Origin: Akkermansia muciniphila
Lineage (GTDB): Bacteria > Verrucomicrobiota > Verrucomicrobiia > Verrucomicrobiales > V1-33
NCBI GenBank assembly: GCA_943333275.1
Contig: CALQSQ010000034.1
Span: 1 to 54,304, forward strand
Direction: 5' to 3'
DNA: 54,304 nt
Shown here: positions 26,977 to 33,536 of the stretch, piece after piece
How positions within the stretch are numbered: position 1 is the stretch's first letter
Layout of the letters: each line of letters begins with the position of its first letter
The notes under the pieces: generated by a model
Seen by the model: only the letters and a program-made list of their open reading frames with translations
What the model was told of the DNA's origin: nothing
The model's database searches: none
Translations under genes and position numbers: made by a program

Positions 26977-27807
26977 TTAGCCGAATTCTCCATTGAGGTA
27001 GCGTCCGGTGATTTCTTTTTTCGGCCGGTTGAACATGGCTTCATTTTCTCCCCATTCCACAAGTTCGGAATCATTGAGAAAGGCGACGTGGTCCGCCATG
27101 CGCCGGGCCTGCTGGGTGAGATTGGTGACGAGAATGATGGTCATCTTCTCCTTCAATTGCATGAGCACGTCCTCAATCTTCATCGTGGTGACCGGATCAA
27201 TGGCGATGGAGAATTCATCGAGGCAGAGGATTTCCGGGCTGAGTGACAGTGCCCGGGCCAGGGTGAGTCGCTGCTGCTGACCACCGGAGAGCTTGGTGCC
27301 GAGCATGTCCAGACGGTCCTTGACCTCGTCCCAGAGTACGGAATCCCGCAGGCAGCGTTCGACGATTTCATCCAGTTCCGCCTTGCCGTGAACACCGATA
27401 CGGCGCGGGGCGAAGGCCACATTTTCGTAAACTGTCAGCGGCAATCCAACCGGCAGGGGAAAGACCATGCCGATTCGTCTCCGCAGGGCGTAGACATTTT
27501 TCATCGTCGTCACTTCCTCGCCAGCGAGCGCAACGCTCCCCTCCACCCTGGCGGTGGAGATGAAGTCGATGGTGCGGTTGATGGTTTTCAGGAGGGTGGA
27601 TTTGCCTGAATTTGCCGGTCCCACGATTCCAAGCACGGTGTTTTTCGGGACCTGGATGGAAATTTGGCGCAGGGCAACCTTCGGGCCGTAGGAGACCGAG
27701 AGATTTTTGAATTCCAGGTGAGGGGAGTTCATTTGATGAGAGGAGGTGGAGGCAGAAGATACGCCGTCGGCAAGGAGGATGGATGAAGTGATGGCCGGGG
27801 TGTTCAT
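26977..27807 (-). CDS. Phosphate ABC transporter ATPase PstB, copy B (degenerate Q-loop and H-loop)
   Basis: The 276-residue product is PstB-like throughout (GRYLNGEFG end, LDEIVERCL, LWDEVKDRL). Walker A (GPANSGKST, 63-71), signature LSGGQ (173-177) and the Walker B Glu (CLDEF; D197, E198) are kept. The Q-loop Gln is Pro117 (GMVFPLP), the switch His is Asn229 (LVTNLTQQ), and the D-loop is IAID. It is therefore likely to bind but not properly hydrolyse ATP in its own site, while lending a good signature to copy A. The two genes are 18 bases apart. The ATG at 27807 gives a 25-residue Ser-rich leader; the ATG at 27732 (MNSPHLEF) would give a standard-length protein and may be the real start. 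Confidence 0.9.
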   Translation of the reverse strand: MNTPAITSSILLADGVSSASTSSHQMNSPHLEFKNLSVSYGPKVALRQISIQVPKNTVLGIVGPANSGKSTLLKTINRTIDFISTARVEGSVALAGEEVTTMKNVYALRRRIGMVFPLPVGLPLTVYENVAFAPRRIGVHGKAELDEIVERCLRDSVLWDEVKDRLDMLGTKLSGGQQQRLTLARALSLSPEILCLDEFSIAIDPVTTMKIEDVLMQLKEKMTIILVTNLTQQARRMADHVAFLNDSELVEWGENEAMFNRPKKEITGRYLNGEFG

Positions 27808-27817
27808 GGGATGGGCA

Positions 27818-28732
27818 TTACCAGCGTTTGCGGCGGCGAAGTTGGACGCGGATGATGATGGCCAGACTGTTGATCAGAAGAATGAGGCAGAGGAGGACGA
27901 GCGCGCTGCCGAATTTCATTTCGGTGGGCATGTTGGGGACATCCCGGGCAATCACATTCAGGTGCATGGCGAGCGCGAGGAACTGGTCCCCCAGATAATA
28001 GGGCATGAGCTTGTCCGGCATGTTTTCCGGGAGCGGCAGATAGGCCGCGGCACCCGTCAGCATGATCGGGGCGGTTTCCCCGGCGGCCCGGGAGACCACG
28101 AGGATGACCCCGGTGAGGATGCCGCTGATGGAATTGGGCAGGACAATGGTGCGGATGGTTTGCCATTTTGAAGCACCAAGATTCCAGCAGGCTTCGCGGA
28201 AGTTGCGGGGCACGGCCGCGAGCGCCTCGCGGGTGCTGGTGATGATCACCGGAAGCGTCATGACGGCCAGGGTGCAGGCGGCGGCCAGCAGACTCTTGCC
28301 CATGTGCATGGCCACGACAAATGCCCCCAGGCCGAAGAGTGCATGCACGATGCTGGGAACCCCGGCCAGACTGGTAACCGCGATCATGATGGCACGGGTG
28401 GCACGGTTGTCCGGTGCGTATTCATTGAGATAAATGCCCGCCAGCACGCCGACCGGAGCGACAATGACCAGACAGGTCAGCGTCAAAAAGAAGGTGCCAA
28501 TCAACGGCCCCCAGATGCCTCCGGCGATTCCGCCACCCCGCGGATTCTCCCAGAGGTAGTCCACGGAAATCACCGACCAACCCTTGACGAAAATGAGGCC
28601 GATGATCAGCAGCATGGGGATCACCAGGGCCATGGACATCACGAAGGTCACCACCTTGGCGATCAACGAGGCCCGTTCCTTTTTGCGTTCGTAGGGAGTG
28701 GGACCAAAGGGGTTTTGTGCCTGACTATGCAT
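27818..28732 (-). CDS. pstA: Phosphate ABC transporter permease PstA
   Basis: This is one of the two membrane subunits of the phosphate importer. The 304 residues contain about six hydrophobic helices and the permease EAA-type loop that contacts the ATPase (EALAAVPRNFREACWNLGASKWQT, read in two parts around residue 170). APIMLTGAAA, near the end, is typical of PstA. It begins inside the end of pstC (8-base overlap) and ends 10 bases before the second pstB gene, so all are co-transcribed and coupled. Confidence 0.95.
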   Translation of the reverse strand: MHSQAQNPFGPTPYERKKERASLIAKVVTFVMSMALVIPMLLIIGLIFVKGWSVISVDYLWENPRGGGIAGGIWGPLIGTFFLTLTCLVIVAPVGVLAGIYLNEYAPDNRATRAIMIAVTSLAGVPSIVHALFGLGAFVVAMHMGKSLLAAACTLAVMTLPVIITSTREALAAVPRNFREACWNLGASKWQTIRTIVLPNSISGILTGVILVVSRAAGETAPIMLTGAAAYLPLPENMPDKLMPYYLGDQFLALAMHLNVIARDVPNMPTEMKFGSALVLLCLILLINSLAIIIRVQLRRRKRW

Positions 28733-29657
28733 TGGCTTTGCCTTTCATTCCCTTGATGACAAGGTCAGCGATGAGATTAATGGTGCAGGTGATCACGAGC
28801 AGGAGGATCCCCAGGAGGAAAAGGACCTGAAAATGTTCCTCACCCCGCGCGGCGTCATTCATTTCAGATGCGATGGTCGCGGTGAGCGTCTTGATGGGAT
28901 CGATGAGGGAGTGAGGTATCTGGTTGGTATTTCCCGTGGCGAGCAGGACCGCCATGGTTTCACCGACCGCCCGGCCCACGCCCAGCATGCAGGCCGCCAG
29001 CAGGCCATTTTTTGCAGCCGGGAAAAGTACCCGTGCCACCATTTCCCACTTGTTGGCGCCAAGGGCCAGGCCCGCTTCACGATAGGAGTCGGGGACCGCG
29101 CGCAGTGCGTCCTCGGAGATGGAAACGATCAATGGCACACTCATCAAGGCAAGGATGATGCTGCCGTTGAGCAGGTTGGTGCCGATTTCCGCGCCGGCAT
29201 GATCGACCAGCAGGGGACTGATGACGGTCAGCCCAATGAAACCCCAGACAATGGAGGGCACGGCGGCCAGCAGTTCGATTCCGATCTTCAGTGTCTCCCG
29301 AACCTTGGGACTGGCGAATTCGCTGATAAAGACCGCCGCCCCCAATCCCAGCGGAAACGCCATCACCATCGCCACTCCCGCCACGGCAAAATTTCCCACG
29401 ATGAGAGCCAGCGCACCGTATTCACCCGGTTCACCGTGCTTGCTCGGATGCCATTCGGTGCTGGTGAAAAATTCGATAAAGTTGATCTTTGAAATCACCG
29501 GCGCGGCCTCGCGAAAAATAAAAATGAAAATGGCCGCCACGCTGATGATGGAACTCCAGCCACAGAGTCTCACCAAATACTCGATAGGCTTCTCCAGTCG
29601 GTCCATGAGAGCAGCCCATCGGGCGCGGAATCCGATATGATTTTTGGATGATGCCAT
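28725..29657 (-). CDS. pstC: Phosphate ABC transporter permease PstC
   Basis: This is the other membrane subunit of the importer, 310 residues. It has a first helix near 34-50 (WSSIISVAAIFIFIFREA), the pattern LLAAVPSIVWGFIGL, and the cytoplasmic EAA loop (DALRAVPDSYREAGLALGANKWE). GRAVGETMAVLLATGN follows and is a PstC hallmark. Its ATG lies 88 bases downstream of the pstS stop, with a strong hairpin between them that probably lowers expression of the membrane and ATPase genes relative to pstS. Confidence 0.95.
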   Translation of the reverse strand: MASSKNHIGFRARWAALMDRLEKPIEYLVRLCGWSSIISVAAIFIFIFREAAPVISKINFIEFFTSTEWHPSKHGEPGEYGALALIVGNFAVAGVAMVMAFPLGLGAAVFISEFASPKVRETLKIGIELLAAVPSIVWGFIGLTVISPLLVDHAGAEIGTNLLNGSIILALMSVPLIVSISEDALRAVPDSYREAGLALGANKWEMVARVLFPAAKNGLLAACMLGVGRAVGETMAVLLATGNTNQIPHSLIDPIKTLTATIASEMNDAARGEEHFQVLFLLGILLLVITCTINLIADLVIKGMKGKANA

Positions 29658-29698
29658 GATTGCTGGTTGGGCCGTGAGACGGAGGTGCGATTAAAAAA

Positions 29699-29730
29699 GC
29701 GGCGTGCTCCTGTGATCAGGAGCACGCCGC
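29699..29730 (-). terminator. Hairpin between pstS and pstC, likely partial terminator
   Basis: GCGGCGTGCTCCTG (29699-29712) pairs perfectly with CAGGAGCACGCCGC (29717-29730) over 14 base pairs with a TGAT loop. In the direction of the operon it is followed by TTTTTTAATC, a classic intrinsic terminator tail. It lies 14 bases past the pstS stop. Since pstC-pstA-pstB-pstB-phoU have no other visible promoter, it probably acts as an attenuator giving more pstS message, and may also protect the pstS 3' end. Confidence 0.85.
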
Positions 29731-29744
29731 CCGGAAATTACAAG

Positions 29745-30605
29745 CTACTTAAGCGACACCGCCAGCTTGGAGGAATTCACGATGGCCTGGCCTTCGGCGC
29801 TGGTGACCCAGTCGATGAAGGCTTTGGCTGCGCCGGTGGGTTCCCCAACTGTGTAGAAATAAAGCTTGCGGGCCAGAGGGTATTTCCCGGAGCGGGCGTC
29901 ATCTGCGGAGGGAGCCACGGCCGGCTCGCCTTTTTTCTTCGCCAGGGACAGCACCTTGACATCATCCGTCTTGAACGCGATGCCGTCGTAGGCAATGGCA
30001 TTGGCAGTGGTCTTGAGGGTGTCAATGACCGCCTGCGAGCTGTTCATCTCCGCGATGCCAGCGCGGGCTTTGTTGCCCTTGCCGACCGTGGCTTCCATGA
30101 AATACTCGCCGGTTCCCGAATTGCTCTCGCGTCCGAGGACCTTGATTTCGGTCGTCAGACCGCCGGGAGCCACCTGGTCCCAGGTCTTGATCGCGGAATT
30201 TTCCATGTAGATTTCCTTGAGTTGTTCGATGGAAATCTCTGAGAGTGGGTTGTTCTTGCCGACATACACGGCCAGGGCGTCGTAGGCGACGGCGGTCTCC
30301 ACGGCGTCCTTTTGGAACTTGTCCTTGATCTTCTTTTTCTCTTCGTCCTTCATGGGGCGGCTGGAGTTGCAGATATCGATTCGGCCTTCGGTCAGTTCGG
30401 TGATACCACCACCAGAACCACCGCCGGAGACGCTGATGCTCAGTTCGGGATTCACTTTGCGGTAGGCTTCGGCCCAGACGGTGGCCAATGGTGCCAGGGT
30501 GGTGGAACCTGCCATTTTGAGCGTGGCCTTGCCGGAGTCCTTTTTGCAGGACGGAAGGCTGAGCGCCAGGAGGGAGACGGAGAGAAGTAGTATTTTAGAT
30601 GTCAT
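29745..30605 (-). CDS. pstS: Phosphate-binding lipoprotein PstS
   Basis: This periplasmic binding protein delivers phosphate to PstCA. The 286-residue product has a lipobox leader (LLALSLPSC, Cys about 20), so it is lipid-anchored. Phosphate-site segments include AGSTTLAPL near 31, SGGGSGGGI near 60, and NSSRPM near 82; GRESNSGTGEYF (about 154) is the usual final contact loop. The ATG at 30605 is used rather than a frame start at 30626. It is the first gene of the pst cluster, preceded by 246 bases with a candidate Pho-type operator. Confidence 0.95.
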   Translation of the reverse strand: MTSKILLLSVSLLALSLPSCKKDSGKATLKMAGSTTLAPLATVWAEAYRKVNPELSISVSGGGSGGGITELTEGRIDICNSSRPMKDEEKKKIKDKFQKDAVETAVAYDALAVYVGKNNPLSEISIEQLKEIYMENSAIKTWDQVAPGGLTTEIKVLGRESNSGTGEYFMEATVGKGNKARAGIAEMNSSQAVIDTLKTTANAIAYDGIAFKTDDVKVLSLAKKKGEPAVAPSADDARSGKYPLARKLYFYTVGEPTGAAKAFIDWVTSAEGQAIVNSSKLAVSLK

Positions 30606-30704
30606 GGAGGATGAGGTTGGTATCAATGGATAGCACGGTCGGCCGTTGTGGCCGTGTGAATGGGGCCGACTGTGTATGCTCCTGTCGAATTCGTCGAAAT
30701 TTCA

Positions 30705-30722
30705 TGTGTGGCATTTTCGTCA
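30705..30722 (-). promoter_or_regulatory. Candidate Pho-type operator upstream of pstS
   Basis: TGTGTGGCATTTTCGTCA (plus strand) is the partner of 25236-25253, with 15 of 18 identical bases, the same orientation, and the same ~110-base distance from the start codon. About 26 bases further toward pstS lies CATACA, a weak -10-like hexamer. Regulation by phosphate is inferred from the two target genes. Confidence 0.55.
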
Positions 30723-30851
30723 CATTCAGAGCGGGGTTCCGGGTGTTGCGGGCTGGGTGGCTCAAAATCGAATCCGTCGGCCTCAGTGCGGGCAGTTTTG
30801 AAGCGGCAATTAGCCCGGATTGTGGCGAAATCGTTGCAAAGCCATCCTGAC

Positions 30852-31814
30852 TCACGGAGTCCCGATCACGGGCGCTCCGGAAGCGGAATCGCTCGAGGGA
30901 AAGGGATTCGCCGAGAAACGGAGGGCGGCTTCATCCGTCAGGCTGGGCACGGCTTTGCCGGTTGGTGTGGGCTTGACCCCGCAGACCGAGCTGAAACAGG
31001 CCACGACGAGGGCCGCACCGATGCCGCAAATGAGACGCCAGCGTCCCGAACCGGCTTCCTGCTGATGGCTGAGAAAACGTGCGATGCGTTTGCGCAGCAC
31101 CGACTGGCCGGTGATCGAGGGGGCGAGCCGATGCGACCGGGTGGTGAAGGAAAGCAGGGTTTCGATATACTCCCTGGGGGAGGTGCCCTGACGCAGGACT
31201 GCGGCATCGCACGCGGCCTCGCTTTCAATGTGGAACTGCCGCGAGGCCAGATAAACCAGCGGATTCCACCAGTAGAGGGCGGAAACCAGCCGGATCAACC
31301 AGATGGCTTTGACATCCTGCTGCACCGCATGCTGGCGTTCGTGCCGGAGAATGCATTCCCAACGGGGGCCATTCCATGCGGACGATCCTGGCGGCACCAG
31401 CAGCGTGGCCTGTGACCATCCCGTCACACAGGGGGAGTGCACGGCGGGCGATTCCTTGATGCGCAGGTGGCAGTCCTCGAAATCGAATTCCCCCAGGTCC
31501 TGCGCGTTGCGCAACAGACGGTGCAGCCCCAGCATTTGCCAGCCCAGGCGCAGGAGCGCCAGTCCGCTGCCCACGGCCCAGAGCACGCTCCAGGAAATGA
31601 TGGAGGCACTGCCCGGGTTGTTTCCATGACCGACCGTGCCCGGAGCTGCGAACTCTGTGGGCAAAAACGGCACCATCAGCAGGGCCGCGAAAAAGGCCAG
31701 CAACAGCCGTCGGCGCCAGGCCGCCCTTGCCGCCGGCAGCAACGGCCACACCAGCGCACCCATGCCCAGCAGCAGGCAGCTGCGGATCGCGGCGTGGAGA
31801 ATGAAATCGCTCAT
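30852..31814 (-). CDS. BlaR1/MecR1-like M56 membrane metallopeptidase
   Basis: The 320-residue product starts with hydrophobic helices (from residue ~10 and ~37, another near 78). It carries the zinc site HERQH at 158-162 in a RHERQHAVQQD context and the third-ligand region FHIESEAACDAAVL about 50 residues later, which define family M56. A final membrane helix lies near 262-285. In BlaR1 an outer penicillin-binding domain senses the drug and the protease then destroys the BlaI repressor. Here that sensor domain is missing: only ~35 residues follow the last helix. What it senses is unknown. It is 15 bases downstream of the blaI-like gene. Confidence 0.85.
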   Translation of the reverse strand: MSDFILHAAIRSCLLLGMGALVWPLLPAARAAWRRRLLLAFFAALLMVPFLPTEFAAPGTVGHGNNPGSASIISWSVLWAVGSGLALLRLGWQMLGLHRLLRNAQDLGEFDFEDCHLRIKESPAVHSPCVTGWSQATLLVPPGSSAWNGPRWECILRHERQHAVQQDVKAIWLIRLVSALYWWNPLVYLASRQFHIESEAACDAAVLRQGTSPREYIETLLSFTTRSHRLAPSITGQSVLRKRIARFLSHQQEAGSGRWRLICGIGAALVVACFSSVCGVKPTPTGKAVPSLTDEAALRFSANPFPSSDSASGAPVIGTP

Positions 31815-31829
31815 GGTCGTTGGGAAAAT

Positions 31830-32222
31830 TTATCTACCTGCACCCTGTTCGTGTTTTTCCAGCAGTGTCCGGATCTGCGCCAGTTCCTCGGCGGTGACTT
31901 TTTGCTCCCCGGAATCCAGCAGGCTGGCGACGAGTTGGCTGGGTGAGTTCTCAAAGAAAGTGTTCATCAGCCGGCGCAACGCTCCCTTGCGCGCCCGGGC
32001 CGGCGATACCACGGGGTGGAAAATGTATTTCTTCGACTGCCGCGTGTGCCGGACCAGCCCCTTCTCCTCCAGCAGGGCCAGCAGACTCCGCACCGCGGAA
32101 TAATTCGGTGGATCCGGCAGCTGCTCCCAAATCTCCTGCGCGCTGGCCTGTCCCATCCGATACAGCAGGTCCATCGCCTGCCGCTCGCGCTTCGATAATG
32201 TTTCTGTAACTCCCTCTGCCAT
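31830..32222 (-). CDS. BlaI/MecI-family transcriptional repressor
   Basis: The 130-residue product has the winged-helix of BlaI/MecI/CopY regulators: LSKRERQAMDLLYRMG, then ASAQEIWEQLPD, then YSAVRSLLALLEEKGLV as recognition region, with the wing at RQSKKYIFHPVV. The C-terminal half is the dimer helix that the M56 partner normally cuts. The typical target is its own promoter, and an inverted repeat lies on the predicted -10 box directly before the ATG. There is no beta-lactamase gene in the window, so the regulon is unknown. Confidence 0.88.
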   Translation of the reverse strand: MAEGVTETLSKRERQAMDLLYRMGQASAQEIWEQLPDPPNYSAVRSLLALLEEKGLVRHTRQSKKYIFHPVVSPARARKGALRRLMNTFFENSPSQLVASLLDSGEQKVTAEELAQIRTLLEKHEQGAGR

Positions 32223-32223
32223 G

Positions 32224-32256
32224 TGCGGATATTACCGCAGTTGTGAGGCCGCGCAA
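32224..32256 (-). promoter_or_regulatory. Promoter and putative operator of the blaI-like gene, probably leaderless
   Basis: Read leftward: TTGCGC (32256-32251), a 16-base spacer, TAATAT (32234-32229), six bases, then the ATG at 32222. The transcript would start at or next to the A of the ATG, so the message is probably leaderless; indeed no Shine-Dalgarno sequence is visible. The -10 box is framed by the perfect inverted repeat TGCGG-N6-CCGCA (32224-32239), a natural binding site for the repressor's own dimer. Confidence 0.5.
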
Positions 32257-32327
32257 GTTGATTCGATGGGACGGATGTTTTCTTGCGGGGGCCGGACCTC
32301 CGGCGAAGGATGCGCCTCGTTCCAGTC

Positions 32328-33428
32328 ATGTCCACAGATTCCCCTCCTCCCACCCAGCTCAAGGAATGGTTCAACGCCCAGCGGTATCAATCCCTGGCGT
32401 GTCAGTTGCAATCCCTGGCTCCTGATTTCAACACCAAGCGGTTTCTGGAAATGACCTTGTCAGGTCTGGAGCAGCGGAGCCTGATGCAACGGCTTTCCCA
32501 AGCTGCGATTGGCATGCAGGCGTGCGTGCCGGGAAATTTTCGCAGACAGGTGAGCATTTTAAAAGCGATGGCTCCGCAGGTGGATCATGAATTTGTCTGC
32601 ATTGTGTTCAGCGACTTTGTGGCGAAGTATGGCCGGGCGGATCGGACGTTTTCCCTTGATGCGTTGAAATATTTCACGCGATTTGGATCATCAGAATTCG
32701 CGATCCGTTTTTTCCTGGTGGATGATCTCCATGGCACCCTCCACGTGATGGAGCAATGGACCTCAGACACCGATGAGAAAGTGCGACGTCTGGCCAGCGA
32801 AGGTTGCCGTCCGCGACTGCCCTGGGGTCAGCGCCTTCAGGCACTCGTCCGCGATCCCACGCCGCTGGCCGCGATTCTGGAACCGCTGAAGGCGGATCCC
32901 GCGCTGTTCGTCAGGAAATCGGTGGCCAATCATTTGAATGACATCGCCAAGGATCATCCGGACTGGGTCATCGAGCGGTTGCAGTCGTGGGACCGCAGCG
33001 TGTCCGAAACCGCCTGGATCGCCAAACACGCGGCTCGAACGCTCATCAAACAGGGCAGCTCGAAAGCGCTGGCGTTGTTTGGATTCGGAAACAAAGCAAA
33101 GATCGAAGCGGCGCTCACGGTGACGCCGGGGAAGGTTGCGCTCGGCGGCCAAATCACGCTCGCTGTGGAAATTTCCAGTCTCGCAAAGTACGCACAATCG
33201 TTGATCATCGATTACGTCATCCATTATGTGAAGGCCCATGGCGGCACCTCGGCCAAAGTCTTCAAGTGGTCGGAGGTGCCCCTGCCAGCCGGTGGCAGGC
33301 TGCGATTGGAGAAACGGCAGACCATTCGTGATTTCACCACGCGGAAACATTTCCCCGGCTGGCACCGGGTGGAGTTGCAGGTGAATGGATGCAGGGTCGC
33401 CGAGTCGGGATTCGTGTTGCAAATATAG
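32328..33428 (+). CDS. DNA alkylation repair protein, AlkD/AlkC-like HEAT-repeat glycosylase
   Basis: The 366-residue product is mostly helical with HEAT-like repeats. It has EGCRPRLPWGQRL, LKADPALFVRKSVANHLNDIAKDHPD (read in two halves), and AWIAKHAARTLIKQGS, all marks of the AlkC/AlkD-type 3-methyladenine DNA glycosylases. The last ~100 residues (from about 265, VTPGKVALGGQITL) form an Ig-like beta domain, which is found in a subset of AlkC proteins and has no settled function. Start ATG at 32328; the upstream frame to 32283 adds an Arg-rich stretch not seen in the family. It is 109 bases upstream of recJ, another repair gene. Confidence 0.8.
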   Translation: MSTDSPPPTQLKEWFNAQRYQSLACQLQSLAPDFNTKRFLEMTLSGLEQRSLMQRLSQAAIGMQACVPGNFRRQVSILKAMAPQVDHEFVCIVFSDFVAKYGRADRTFSLDALKYFTRFGSSEFAIRFFLVDDLHGTLHVMEQWTSDTDEKVRRLASEGCRPRLPWGQRLQALVRDPTPLAAILEPLKADPALFVRKSVANHLNDIAKDHPDWVIERLQSWDRSVSETAWIAKHAARTLIKQGSSKALALFGFGNKAKIEAALTVTPGKVALGGQITLAVEISSLAKYAQSLIIDYVIHYVKAHGGTSAKVFKWSEVPLPAGGRLRLEKRQTIRDFTTRKHFPGWHRVELQVNGCRVAESGFVLQI

Positions 33429-33536
33429 CCGTCCACAGAAGGGACGATTCGCACCAAGTTGAGAAATACATTTGCACGGGGGGCTAATTTGCCCTCTGTA
33501 ACGTTTCCGCCCCATCCGAGGGCGTTCAAAAGCTGC

